This document shows, one piece after another, positions 1 through 10,590 of a stretch of 64,000 nt of DNA (positions are counted from its first letter, which is position 1; every line of letters starts with the position of its first letter). The DNA is taken from contig CM017572.1 in the NCBI GenBank assembly GCA_007844125.1, forward strand, positions 32,673,764-32,737,763, written 5' to 3'. Under the pieces are notes generated by a model. It was given only the letters and a program-made list of their open reading frames with translations, was not told the DNA's origin and searched no databases. A program made the translations under genes and the position numbers. Source of the DNA: Sinonovacula constricta. Lineage: Eukaryota > Mollusca > Bivalvia > Cardiida > Solecurtidae.

Positions 1-169
1 TTTCAAAAATATTGACCTGGTGATCTTTTAATGTTATAAATGTGAAAGCTTGAAAGAAATCTATTTCATATTTTGCATATTTGCAAAGGTATTTTCATTT
101 ATTCTTAATTTTTTATCAATTAAAAGTTTATTAGTTAAAACATGCTTGTTGTATGAACTAATACTACCA

Positions 170-303
170 GCAGTAATAGAAGTTGTAGTAGTATTAGTAA
201 TAGTAGTAGTAGCAGTAGTAGTAGTAGTAGAAGTACTTGTAGTAATAGTAGTAGAAGTAGAAGTAGTTGTAAAAGAAGTAGTGATATTAGTAGTATTTAA
301 AGT
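170..303. repeat. degenerate AGT trinucleotide repeat
   Basis: Imperfect runs of AGT/GTA with AAT and AGA interruptions. A shorter piece recurs at about 478-505. Seen directly. It is probably an outlier of the large AGT tract that begins at 601. The flanks (1-169 and 304-600) are AT-rich and hold no gene that I can support. Confidence 0.9.
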
Positions 304-370
304 CGTAATTGGGTGTTTTTGTTACATTGCTCAGACAAAATTATGGCTACATCAGTATGTTCCAGCAAAT

Positions 371-415
371 TATGATGGAGGAAAACCCAGACATGTGTCT
401 GGATAGACACACTGG
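371..415 (+). repeat. fragment of a dispersed repeat (shared with 62351-62400)
   Basis: The stretch around ATGGAGGAAAACCCAGAC, then TGTCTGG and TAGA-CAC, is closely matched at 62351-62400 (GGTGGAGGAAAACCCCAGAC, TGTCTGGGTAGAA). Two copies 62 kb apart in one window indicate an interspersed element. Its full extent and class are unknown. Confidence 0.6.
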
Positions 416-600
416 CACACTGCAGGTTAGCTGGTAAACCTCCATACATGAAAGTTCTCGCCCTGACTGGGAATATAAGTAGTAGTAATTGTAGTAATAG
501 TATATAGTTTCACCCAGAAATCTATTCCAAGAAAAGGCCACTGAAAGCTTGACAGATTCTACTATAAATATTTGTATGCATGTTTTGACAGTTCAAGTAC

Positions 601-605
601 TAGTG

Positions 606-652
<47 letters not shown>

Positions 653-1113
653 TGTAGTAGTAGTAGTAGTAGTAGTTGTTGTTGTTGTAATAGTAGTAGT
701 AGTAGTAATAGAAGCAGTAGTAGTAGTAGTAATAGTAGTAGAAGTAGTAGTAGTACTAAAAGTAGTAGTGGTAATAGTAGTAGAAGTAGTAGTAGTAGTA
801 ATAGTAGTAGTAGTTGTTGTAGTTGTAGTAGTAATAGTAGTAGTAGTAGTAGAAATAGTAGTAGTAGTAGTAGTAGTTGTTGTAGTAGTAGTAGTAGTAG
901 TAATAGTAGTAGTTGTAGTAGTAGTATTTGAAGTAGTAGTAGCAATAATAGTAGTAGTAGTAATAACAGTAGTAGTAGTAGTAGTAGTAATAGTAGTAAT
1001 AGTAATAGTAGTAGTAGTAGTAGTAGGTGTAGTAATAGTAGTAGTAGTAGTAGTAATAATAGTAGTAGTAGTAGTAGTATTTGTAGTAGTAGTAGCAATA
1101 GTAGTAGTAGTAG

Positions 1114-1151
<38 letters not shown>

Positions 1152-1193
1152 ATAGTAGTAATAGTAGTAGTAGTAGTAGTAGGTGTAGTAATA

Positions 1194-1226
<33 letters not shown>

Positions 1227-1592
1227 ATAGTAGTAGTAGTGGTAGTAGTAGAAGTAGTAGTAGTAATAGTAGTAGTAGTAGAAGTAATTGTAGTTGTAGT
1301 TATAATAGCAGTTGTGGTAGTAGTAGCTGTAGTTTTAGTAGTAATAGTAGTAGGAGTAGTAAAAGTGGTAGTAGTAGTAGTAGTAAAAACTGTAGCAGTA
1401 GTAGTAGTCATAGTAGTTGTAGTAGTAGTTGAAGTATTGGTAATAGTAGGAGTAGTAGAAGTAGTAATAGTAGTAGTAGTAGTAGTAGTAGTCGTCGAAG
1501 TAGTAGTAGTAGCTGTAGTAGTAGTAGTAGTACCAGTAGTAGTAGTAGTAGTAGTCGTAGTTGTAGTAGTAGTAGTGGTAGTAGTAGTAGTT
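601..1592. repeat. AGT trinucleotide microsatellite expansion, about 1 kb
   Basis: Nearly uninterrupted AGT/TAG/GTA repeats with scattered AAT, AGA, TGT and AGG variants. All forward and reverse frames are long open reading frames of low-complexity residues (poly-Val, poly-Ser, poly-Leu, poly-Thr). These are translation artefacts of a triplet repeat and not evidence of a protein. The variant density is uneven: the first 90 bases are almost pure, and the 3' half carries most interruptions. It passes directly into the 35-bp array at about 1593. Confidence 0.97.
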
Positions 1593-4500
1593 GTATGCAT
1601 TCCTGTGCCTGCCAGAAATATGTGTTTTTATCAGGGCATTCTTGTGCCAGAAGTATGTGTATTTATCAAGGCATTCTTGTGCCAGAAGTATGTGTATTTA
1701 TCAAGGCATTCTTGTGCCAGAAGTATGTGTATTTATCAATGTATTCTTGTGCAAGAGGTATGTGTATTTATCAAGGCATTCTTGTGCCAGAAGTATGTGT
1801 ATTTATCAAGGCATTCTTGTGCCAGAAGTATGTGTTTTTATCAAGGCATTCTTGTGCCAGAAGTATGTGTATTTATCAATGTATTCTTGTGCCAGAAGTA
1901 TGTGTATTTATCAAGGCATTCTTGTGCCAGAAGTATGTATATTTTTCAGGGCATTCTTGTGCCAGAAGTATGTGTATTTATCAAGGCATTCTTGTGCCAA
2001 AAGTATGTGTATTTATCAAGACATTCTTGTGCCAGAAGCATGTATATTTATCAGGGCATTATTGTGCCAGAAGTATGTGTTTTTATCAGAGCATTCTTGG
2101 GCCAGAAGTATGTGTTTTTATCAGGGCATTCTTGTGCAAGAAGTATGTGTATTTATTAGGGCATTCTTGTGCCAGAAGTAAGTGTATTTATCAGGGCATT
2201 CTTGTGCAAGAAGTAAGTGTATTTATTAAGGCATTCTTGTGCCAGAAGTATGTGTATTTATCAATGCATTCTTGTGCAAGAATTATGTGCATTTATTATT
2301 CTTGTGCCAGAAGTATGTGTATTTATCAATGCATTCTTGTGCAAGAATTATGTGTATTTATTATTCTTGTGCCAGAAGTATGTGTATTATCAAGGCATTC
2401 TTGTGCAAGAAGTATGTGTTTTATCAAGGCATTCTTGTGCAAGAAGTATGTGTATTTATCAAGGCATTCTTGTGCAAGAATTATGTTTATTTATCAAGGC
2501 ATTCTTGTGCAAGAATTATGTGTATTTATTATTCTTGTGCAAGAAGTATGTGTTTTATCAAGGCATTCTTGTGCAAGAAGTATGTGTATTTATCAAGGCA
2601 TTCTTGTGCAAGAAGTATGTGTATTTATTAAGGCATTCTTGTGCCAGAAGTATGTGTATTTATCAATGCATTCTTGTGCAAGAATTATGTGTATTTATTA
2701 TTCTTGTGCCAGAAGTATGTGTATTTAGCAATGCATTCTTTTGCAAGAAGTATGTGTATTTATCAATGCATTCTTGTGCCAGAAGTATGTGTATTTATCA
2801 AGGCATTCTTGTGCCAGAAGTATTTGTATTTATAAAGACATTCTTGTGCAAGAAGTATGTGTACTTATCAGGGCATTCTTTTGCAAGAAATATGTGTATT
2901 TATCAAGGCATTCTTGTGCCAGAAGTATGTGTATTTATCAAGGCATTCTTGTGCCAGAAGTATGTGTATTTATCAGGGCATTCTTTTGCAAGAAGTATGT
3001 GTATTTATCAAGGCATTCTTGTGCAAGAAGTATGTGTATTTATCAATGCATTCTTGTGCCAGAAGTATGTGTATTTATCAAGGCATTCTTGTGCCAGAAG
3101 TATGTGTATTTATCAGGGCATTCTTTTGCAAGGAGTATGTGTATTTATCAAGGCATTCTTGTGCAAGAAGTATGTGTATTTATCAAGACATTCTTGTGCC
3201 AGAAGTATGTGTATTTATCAGGGCATTCTTGTGCAAGAAGTATGTGTATTTATCAATGCATTCTTGTGCCAGAAGTATGTGTATTTATCAGGGCATTCTT
3301 GTGCCAGAAGTATGTGTATTTATCAGGGCATTCTTGTGCCAGAAGTATGTGTATTTATTAGGGCATTCTTGTGCCAGAAGTATATGTATTTATCAAGACA
3401 TTCTTGTGCCAGAAGTATGTGTATTTATCAATGCATTCTTGTGCCAGAAGTATGTGTATTTATCAAGGCATTCTTGTGCAAGAAGTATGTGTATTTATAA
3501 AGACATTCTTGTGCAGGAAGTATGTGTCTGTATCAATGTATTCTTGCGCAAGAAGTATGTGTATTTATCAATGCATTCTTGTGCTAGAAATATGTGTATT
3601 TATCAAGGCATTCTTGTGCCAGAAGTATGTGTATTTATCAGGGCATTCTTGTGCCAGAAGTATGTGTATGTATCAAGGCATTCTTGTGCAATAAGTATGT
3701 GTATTTATCAAGGCATTCTTTTGCAAGAAGTATGTGTATTTATCAAGGCATTCTTGTGCCAGAAGTATGTGTATTTATCAATGTATTCTTGTGCCAGAAG
3801 TATGTGTATTTATCAAGGCATTCTTGTGCAAGAAGTATGTGTATTTATCAGGGCATTCTTGTGCCAGAAGTATGTGTATTTATCAAGACATTGTTGTGCA
3901 AGAAGTATGTGTATTTATCAGGGCATTCTTGTGCCAGAAGTATATGTATTTATTAAGACATACTTGTGCAAGAAGTACGTGTATTTATCAATGCATTCTT
4001 GTGCAAGAAGTATGTGTATTTATCAGAGCATTCATGTGCAAGAAGTATGTGTATTTATCAAGGCATTCTTGTGCCAGAAGTATGTGTATTTATCAAGGCA
4101 TTCTTGTGCCAGAAGTATGTGTAGTTATCAAGGCATTCTTGTGCCAGAAGTATGTGTATTTATCAATGTATTCTTGTGCCAGAAGTATGTGTAGTTATCA
4201 AGGCATTCTTGTGCAAGAAGTATGTGTTTTTATCAGGGCATTCTGTGCCAGAAGTATGTGTATTTATCAATGTATTCTTGTGCCAGAAGTATGTGTAGTT
4301 ATCAAGGCATTCTTGTGCCAGAAGTATGTGCATTTATCAATGCATTCTTGTGCACGAAGTATGTGTATTTATCAAGGCATTCTTGTGCCAGAAGTATGTG
4401 TATTTATCAAGGCATTCTTGTGCAAGAAGTATGTGTATTTATAAAGACATTATTGTGCAAGAAGTATGTGTTTTTATCAATGCATTGTTGTGCACGAAGT

Positions 4501-4616
4501 ATGTGTATTTATCAAGGCATTCTTGTGCCAGAAGTATTTGTTTTTATCAAGGCATTCTTATGCAAGAAGTATGATGTATTTATCAAGGCATTCTTGTGCA
4601 AGAAGTGCGTGTATTA
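1593..4616 (+). repeat. 35-bp minisatellite array, about 86 units
   Basis: The unit contains GCATTCTTGTGCCAGAAG followed by TATGTGTATTTATCAAG; the period is 35 bp. Recurrent variants are GTGCC/GTGCA and ATCAAGG/ATCAGGG/ATCAATG. Units at about 2280-2700 are locally shortened (TTTATTATTCTTGTG), giving a mosaic subregion. The consensus has no stop codon in any forward frame and 35 mod 3 is 2. The array is therefore open in all three forward frames and each frame yields the same 35-residue Cys-rich repeat peptide, shifted in phase. The resulting ORFs of up to about 445 codons are not counted as genes: there is no signal peptide, no promoter and no unique sequence. Confidence 0.97.
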
Positions 4617-5110
4617 AATATCTTTATGTTATTAGTGTATGTTAAAAGCACCTGCTTTTATTGAAAAAAGTTATTATTGATATAAAGCCCGCCCGCATTT
4701 GAAGTGATTTGATTGGCTAATAAGGCAGGGCAAAAAAATGATATAGATTTCAGCAAGAACTTTTGGGAAATGGCAGCCAATACGACTGCCCTCGGACAAA
4801 TAACAGGGCCAATATCACATCACTTATTTATTAACATATAGTATTTATTTGGGCATTCTTGTGCAAGAAGTATGTGTATTTATACATATTTGGCAAAACA
4901 TTTACAACTCACTTACAAGTAAGCTTTACAATGAAACATATAAATAATGTTCCAAGTCGAGTAGATCATTCTCATGATGAATAACTTACTGTCAGTTTAG
5001 TGTCTTGTGAAAGTTTGATAAATTATAGTGTTGTATCTGTTATGGGGTCGGCTTGGTGCAGGGACTAACGCACACTACTTAGTATTTCCATTTAATTTGG
5101 GGCATGGACG
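4617..5110. other. interval with a detached 35-bp repeat unit
   Basis: About 230 bp of non-repeat sequence follows the array, including a CCCGCCCGC motif and ATTGGCTAATAAGGCAGGG. A single 35-bp-type unit then reappears at 4847-4883 (GGGCATTCTTGTGCAAGAAG). This suggests that 4617-4846 is an insertion into the old edge of the array. The rest, to 5110, shows nothing recognisable. Confidence 0.5.
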
Positions 5111-5186
5111 CCTACGTCTGCAAGCACAGAAGACAAGCTGTTGTTGAATATAAGTTTATTAGTTTGTGTCCAAGTTGGTAATGGTA
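5111..5186 (-). mobile_element. partial LTR-like segment, second copy
   Basis: About 72 bp closely matches 5531-5602 (GCAAGCACAGAAGACAAGCT, TTGTTGAATATA, TGTCCAAGTTGGTAATGGTAC). On the minus strand it contains a TAAACTTATATT stretch and ends in CTTGCAG. The match stops at that CAG in both copies, as expected if it is an element boundary or an exon edge. It is interpreted as the truncated end of the same LTR-like unit. Confidence 0.5.
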
Positions 5187-5530
5187 CAATGAATGAATAT
5201 AGGCATGCAAAATTATCAAGATAGATAAAGCAATCACATATGATAATAATAATAATAAGGGGAAACTCGCTTAGCATGTAAGAAGTGCAAAATGTGATTA
5301 ACTTTAATAACAAATTGACAGTTATGCATTCCTATAATTCATGATGTATAATATGATTTTAAGCATATTACAATAATCAATATTATTTTTACTTGTCTAA
5401 CTTTATTAGGTAAAGCTCGGAAACATTAAATATAAGTATGTTGTACAATCTAACCCTAGTAAAGCTAGAAACAATTAGAACTTAGAATCTTTATGTTTAA
5501 TAAGTTATTAAAATTAAGTAAAGTAACATA

Positions 5531-5735
5531 CCTGCAAGCACAGAAGACAAGCTGTTGTTGAATATAGGTTTATTTGTATGTGTCCAAGTTGGTAATGGTA
5601 CTTGGTCAGATCCAACAGCTGCTTATATACTGTCTCTGAGCTGCATGTAGACACAGGGGTGACATACCCCAGATGCTTATCTGACATTTTTATTTTATAA
5701 GGGTTCTTGGGGGGTCACTAAATTGTCAGTAGCTT
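5531..5735 (-). mobile_element. LTR-like segment with TATA box and AATAAA
   Basis: Read on the minus strand, the segment contains CAGTATATAAGCAGC (TATA-like), then about 60 bases later ACAAATAAACC (polyadenylation-like AATAAA), then CTTGTCTTCTGTGCTTGCAG. A TATA box followed at short distance by AATAAA is the U3-R arrangement of LTR retroelements. A partial second copy lies at 5111-5186 in the same orientation, and a gag-like pseudogene in the same orientation lies upstream. TG/CA ends and a primer-binding site are not proven, so the boundaries are approximate. Confidence 0.5.
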
Positions 5736-6033
5736 CCAAAATAAGGGTAGCATAACAAAGGATGATTTTATCTAGCCTTCTGGCAATTTTACCTGACAGT
5801 AGGTGAGTTTAATTATTATAAACTAAAGCATTTTACACAATATTAAGATTTAGTATACTTGGACTAAGATTTCAGATTAGTGAAATGAAAGTTAATTATT
5901 TAAAATTTACACTTACAGAGCATCATTTTGATATAAAACAGTATGACTGAGTTTTAAGATATAAGCAAAATGTATTTCTTAGTAAAAATGGGAACATTAT
6001 TATGCTGCATTTCACTATGGAAAAGCAGCTTCA
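5731..6033. repeat. 300-bp direct repeat, copy 1 (partner at 7781-8031)
   Basis: It begins AGCTTCCAAAATAAGGGTAG and ends near CACTATGGAAAAGCAGCTTC. The partner at 7781-8031 has the same order of blocks with scattered substitutions and a few indels. The two copies are in direct orientation and flank the gag-like pseudogene, but copy 1 joins the LTR-like segment whereas copy 2 runs into gag. They could be upstream regions of two related retroelements or a local duplication. Confidence 0.8.
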
Positions 6034-6717
6034 TAATAGTTCCTCTGGAGTCTCAAAACTTTGGACCCCAAAGTTAATAAATAAAGTATCAAAATAGGTC
6101 TTCTTGATTCTTTCAACAATTTGGATCTTAAAGTTGAAAAAGGAGTCTCTTAAAAAAATATATGTTGTTAAAGTTTATTTATAAACTGTGCATAAGTACT
6201 GAAAACATATACTGTTTCACAAATGAAAAAAAATTATACAAGTATGACACAAATCTGATTTATCATAGAATATACATATAATCTGGTGCTGAATATAGAT
6301 GTATATAACTAAAAAGTTAATACACTCTTGACTGACACACTTACAAAGTTATGAAAGTTAGAAATACGAATGCTACTCAGTTGTAGGAATTATTTCAACC
6401 TTCCAGCAGGCCTTATAATAAATTATGGGAGACATTTACTTAATTAAGTGAGGGCCTTATACTGGAAAGTGAATATGGTTTGGAAGGTATACCTTACAAG
6501 TATCCAATAGTAAACTCTTAGGTGAAATGTTTGCCTTGCATTGTTTGCTTGTTATACAGTCACGAAGAATGAACTGAAGGAAAAAATGTGCATAGAAGGG
6601 ACCATTGCAAAAGCCAGGGCACTAACAGCAATTTGCTTTTGGTCTAGCCTTTTTCCAAAAAGCTGAGCCTTTTTTCATGTCCCTTTTGTGACTGCACATT
6701 GTGTGAGCTTGAAAGAA
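6034..6717. other. AT-rich interval, no gene seen
   Basis: It lies between the direct repeat and the gag-like pseudogene and contains no ORF or repeat that I recognise. If the gag-like fragment was once followed by pol, that region is missing or unrecognisable here. Confidence 0.5.
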
Positions 6718-7790
6718 CTAATCAAGACAAACAGGATCAATCATGTCCTCCTTTAACCAAACAGAATGTTTTTCTCCAGGTAAAAAGCACCTAAACCAAT
6801 GTCCTTCACGTGACCACATTCCATACTTAATGTTAGCGGACCTATGGAGTTTTGGTTTGTAACCTAACTGTGATGAAGTCTGTTGATCCTGACTGGGATT
6901 TGACCAAGAGTCAGAACGTGGCTTGGAATGATCATGAACCTGGGAACATGTGTTCACACCATGTTGGGTTTGATCAGGGTTTAGTTCTACACCTAGATCA
7001 GTTTCATCAGAAGTGTTAGCAGTGTCTTTAAAATCAGAAACCTTTTGCTCCTTGTCAAATCTTAAGGTACAGGAGGTATAGACCTTCTGCTTAAATTATT
7101 TGGTCCTTGAGTCAGAAACCGAGTGCCATCTATAAACAGGTTTTTTACGTGACCTGGTCAGTTTTGGGGGATTATGCAAGCTTTCCTTGCTAGGAGTGGT
7201 TTTAACTTGACCAATGTCTACATCAAGGGAACAAACGTAAGGTTGCCTGCTGGTAGGAACGAAATTATTCCTACCATGACAATGTCCTTCCTTGTTTCTG
7301 CTGTGCAGCCTGGTCCTGTTGTTTGGTTGCTGATTACACACAGGGTCTGAGTGAATTTGCTGAGAAGATATTTTTTCCTTTGATGAGCTGTCCAATTTCT
7401 GGCAAAGCCTTTTAACCATATCTAAAAGCAAGTCCATTTTGGGGTCATAAACCCTAGCAGCTTCGACTTCTACAATGTCGTCCTCCATTGTCTGCTCTGC
7501 TGTAATAGCTGCCCTTCGAGCAGTTTCCAATGTCAGCAGTTCTTGAGGCTTGTCAATACTTTGTAGAGATGGTTTCAATCCATGAACAAAGTTGGCAACC
7601 AGCCAGTGATTTGGCAAGCCGTGCCCGTTTGTAGCCTCCAAAAAGTGAGTCAAATATTGAGTTACATCTTCATTTGCATATTGACATAGATAGTTTAAGG
7701 TAAATGTTGCATCACTTCCATCAAATCTCTTCTGGAACTGTTTCAGAAGATCATCCCCAACTTCTTGGACATCAGTTGGAAGCTTCCAAA
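6718..7790 (-). pseudogene. gag-like pseudogene of an LTR retroelement
   Basis: Minus-strand frame running from about 7790 down to 6718 with one in-frame TAA at 7096-7098; codons on both sides of the stop are in the same frame. The N-terminal part has a helical gag-type region (phrases such as LLKQFQKRFDG and DVTQYLTHFLEA, then HGLPNHWLVANFVHGLKP) like the capsid segment of Gypsy-type gag proteins. A basic, polar linker follows. The C-terminal part is rich in Trp and Cys (YGMWSREGHWFRCFLPGEKH) with no clear CCHC knuckle. No protease, RT or integrase is visible downstream. The 5' end runs into the direct repeat at 7781. It could be a decayed retroelement or a gag-derived host gene; the stop and missing partners favour decay. 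Confidence 0.6.
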
Positions 7791-8031
7791 ATAAGGGTAG
7801 CGTAACAAAGGATTATTTTATCTAGCCTTTCTGGCAATTTTACCTAACAGTAGGTGAGTTTAATTATAATAAAGTAAAGCTTTTTTACACAATATTATGG
7901 ACTAAGATTTACAGAGCATCATTTTTATATAAAAAAGTATAACTGAGTTGTGAGATATAAGCAATATGTACTTCTAAGCAAAAAATGGGAACATTATTAT
8001 GCTGCATGTCACTATGGAAAAGCAGCTTCAC
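7781..8031. repeat. 300-bp direct repeat, copy 2
   Basis: Second copy of the 5731-6033 sequence, somewhat shortened by internal deletion near 7895. It overlaps the first codons of the gag-like frame by about 10 bp. On the minus strand its edge reads as a possible continuation of that frame for about a dozen codons. Confidence 0.8.
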
Positions 8032-8189
8032 AAAAGAAGTATCGTACTACCCTGTTGTGAAGCTTTGCTGTTAGTTTGCTGTTTGACTGATTGTAGTTTG
8101 TAACCTACTAGTTGAATCACTTTCTTGTTTCTGTGTTTACCAGTTGTGAAGCTTATAAAGCTGTATCATATTTTACTCATGTATTTGTT

Positions 8190-8335
8190 GTTCATTCTGC
8201 TCATTATGTTGAGTGCAATAGCTACTTAAAATAGTTACTTAAAATATTGCAATATATTGTGATACATATTGCAACACTCTTTTTCTGTATCACAATATAT
8301 CGTGGTATGTTCCAAGCGTATCATGACAGCCCTAG
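8190..8335 (-). mobile_element. hAT-like terminal remnant
   Basis: On the minus strand the segment starts CTAGGGCTGTCATGATACG and continues with several ATATTGTGATAC / GCAATATATTG blocks. A TAGGGCTGTCA-type end followed by imperfect ATATTG repeats is typical of hAT-superfamily termini. No transposase is next to it, so it is a solo terminal fragment or a short non-autonomous copy. Confidence 0.35.
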
Positions 8336-8686
8336 TTTTGGTGACATACTACATTGTCTGGTGCATTGATACCAACGCCGAATGGTTACACAGACATATA
8401 AAATGATTTAAAATCCCAGGTGATTGTTGAAAAGTGTGATAAAATCACTGATGTCATTATGTCTACTGTGTAAGCTGGCACGCTCTAGGTATGCCTTACT
8501 GTGTCATTGTTAATTGCTCTTTTATATTAAAAAAACAGTCTACAAACTTCTCGATCTTTTCTCAGTGTACACATCTACACAGATGTCTTAAGTAAGTCGC
8601 ACATATATTTTCTGAAACACATCTTTGACTTTTTATTATCTTAGTTTCCCTCCATGTGACTATTGACCAATGACATCTGTTGCTAG

Positions 8687-8849
8687 GTCCATGATAGAGG
8701 CAGAGCTAGAGTTGGATGGTTGCCGGGCCTGTCTGCACTGCCTTACTACAGAGGCGGAGAAATATAAAGAAGTGGTGGTTCGCAGCTACAAAGAGCGCCA
8801 GGATATGTTTGCTAAATATCGACAGATACCGAAGTTCAAGCAGATCACT
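8687..8849 (+). CDS. exon a of an unidentified host gene
   Basis: Acceptor TGTTGCTAG before 8687 and donor ACT|GTATGT at 8850. The exon is 163 bp: one base completing a codon plus 54 codons, ending in phase 0. The peptide is highly charged and helical (MIEAELELDG, two Cys in CRACLHC, then TEAEKYKEVVVRSYKERQDM and FAKYRQIPKFKQIT). Codon use is visibly less AT-biased than the surrounding DNA. The phase fits exon b exactly. I do not recognise the family. An ATG lies near the 5' edge, but the upstream splice site and the internal position make a coding start here uncertain; a further 5' exon probably lies left of 8687. The polypyrimidine tract before this acceptor is weak. Confidence 0.65.
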
Positions 8850-10101
8850 GTATGTACTGTCTGCTATTAAATGATTGTATTTGATGTTTAAGAGTTTGAG
8901 GTATTTTGTGTGGATGAAGAATTTGTAACCAGATTATTTTTATATGGTTTATTTGCCCATGTCTCGTGCCGTGTCTATTACTAGATCTGTACGCTGTTAG
9001 TCGTTAGTCAGTTCTCTGTCTGGTTAGTTATTATTGACAATTGTAGGAGGTGGTAGTGCTTATTTAAACTAGAACCTCATATCAATGACCTGGTTACACA
9101 TAAGCATGACAGGGATGGAGCTTGAACATATGTTACAATATTTTACCTTAATATATCCAGTTGTAATCAATAATCGGTTAGCGTAATTATGTGAATTTAA
9201 GTTTTCTATATCTTGAGAAGGAAAACAGGTTGCTATATGTTATAAAGGTAATGTCTCAAAACAGGTTAAAAATGTTAATGTGGAAAACTAAATAGGATTA
9301 CACCTGAACATGTTTTTTATCATAACCTGCCATGCAAGAATTGATCAGGCTGAGCCAAATAGCAATACCCAGATCTGCCAACTGTTGCTGGGAGCTTATC
9401 AGGGTTTACACTGTTTGCTGCTTTATCAATAGACTTGTTTGAGTATGCATGAAATGGTTTGCAAATAACGGCGAACATCAAAAACATATAAGACCCAACC
9501 TGCCTAATGACCAGTTCAAGGATGTTCCATGTTATGTGCAGGATCAGAAGCAGCCTGTGATCCAAGTACTGGTGAAACAAAACATTAATGCTTAGTCACC
9601 GTTCAACGCACAGATTACAGAGGTAGGACAATTGATATTCACGTAGAAACTAATTTTGTCATTGCCTTATGTTTTAATACTTGAGACTGCTTTTTTAACC
9701 AACAATAAGTATTTGATATATTTCTGATCCATTTATCATAATATGATATAATATGTTTAAACTGACCAAATTGAGAGGTGACCATAGCCAAGATGCTAAC
9801 ATATAAACCCAAAGCCCTTCAACACATTGATTATTGTCCAAATTAAGATGAAAAGTTCCAAGTTGGGAGGTTTTCTCACTAACCTGTTGAGTGTTAGTGG
9901 TTCTACTCAATACTGGTCTGGGGGTCGTCCTCTGCCAATAATAACTACTTTGAAATCAGGGCATAATTTTGTCCATATACAAAACAAAGCTTTCTTATAA
10001 ATTTACTTGGGGTTTCGACCTTAACCAGGCTCATTCCTCTCTCTCTCTCTCTCTCTCTGTTTGGCCTGTATGATTATTTGTTTCTGTCCTATATTTCCCA
10101 G
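8850..10101 (+). other. intron between exons a and b
   Basis: AT-rich sequence bounded by GTATGT and TATTTCCCAG. It contains a short CT dinucleotide tract at about 10037-10058. I see no other gene in it; the minus-strand frames at 9320-9580 and 9695-9910 have no recognisable content. Confidence 0.6.
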
Positions 10102-10247
10102 ATAGAACAATACATCGAGCGAGCTCTCTACTCCCACCAGATGAAGGTCACAGAGGTTGGCCGGAAGTTACACGACTGCATCATCTCTGAAGTGAAACAC
10201 TCTGCCAAACTCTCACTGCCCTATCTTCTCTTCTCCACCATTGACAA
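10102..10247 (+). CDS. exon b of an unidentified host gene
   Basis: Acceptor TATATTTCCCAG ends at 10101 and the donor GTATGT begins at 10248. The exon is 146 bp, starting in phase 0 (matching exon a) and ending after two bases of a codon. The peptide is amphipathic helical: IEQYIERALYSHQMKV, then TEVGRKLHDCIISEVKHSAK and LSLPYLLFSTIDK. It is continuous in character with exon a and looks like an alpha-solenoid or coiled-coil protein. The 3' third of this exon and its donor site are tandemly reiterated downstream (10190-10590), so the true donor could in principle be any of three intact copies (10248, 10408, 10570). The first is chosen because it keeps phase with exon c and requires no repeat translation; the other two would lengthen the exon by 160 or 322 bases and change the phase. 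Confidence 0.7.
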
Positions 10248-10590
10248 GTATGTAGTTCACACTGTGGCACACATTTCCAAACTCTCACTGCCCTATCTTC
10301 TCTTCTCCACCATTGACCTCTTCTCCACCATTGACAAGAATGTAGTTCACACTGTGGCACACATTTCTAAACTCACTGCCTTATCTTCTCTTCTCCACCA
10401 TTGACAAGTATGTAGTTCACACTGTGGCACACATTTCCAAACTCTCACTGCCCTATCTTCTCTTCTCCACCATTGACCTCTTCTCCACCATTGACAAGAA
10501 TGTAGTTCACACTGTGGCACACATTTCCAAACTCTCACTGCCCTATCTTCTCTTCTCCACCATTGACAAGTATGTAGTTCTCACTGTGGC
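10190..10590 (+). repeat. five-fold tandem duplication of an exon end plus splice donor
   Basis: Five copies of a segment containing CTGCCCTATCTTCTCTTCTC, CACCATTGACAAG and TATGTAGTTCACACTGTGG. Copies 1, 3 and 5 are short, with donor-type GACAAGTATGT at 10248, 10408 and 10570. Copies 2 and 4 carry an extra 18-bp internal duplication (CTCTTCTCCACCATTGAC) and read GACAAGAATGT, destroying the GT. The arrangement is A-B-A-B-A with a dimer period of 160-162 bp. The unit straddles the exon b / intron boundary. Confidence 0.9.

Noticed and set aside
549..2181. Long open frames of poly-Val, Thr, Leu and Ser and a Cys-rich repeat protein
   Set aside because: Produced by triplet and 35-bp repeats without stop codons; open in many frames at once, with no unique sequence, start context or domain.
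2217..4444. ORFs up to 445 codons that look like a repeat-containing Cys-rich secreted protein
   Set aside because: All three forward frames encode the same shifted peptide, so openness is a property of the unit and not of selection on one frame. Kept as a repeat, with the openness noted as a finding.
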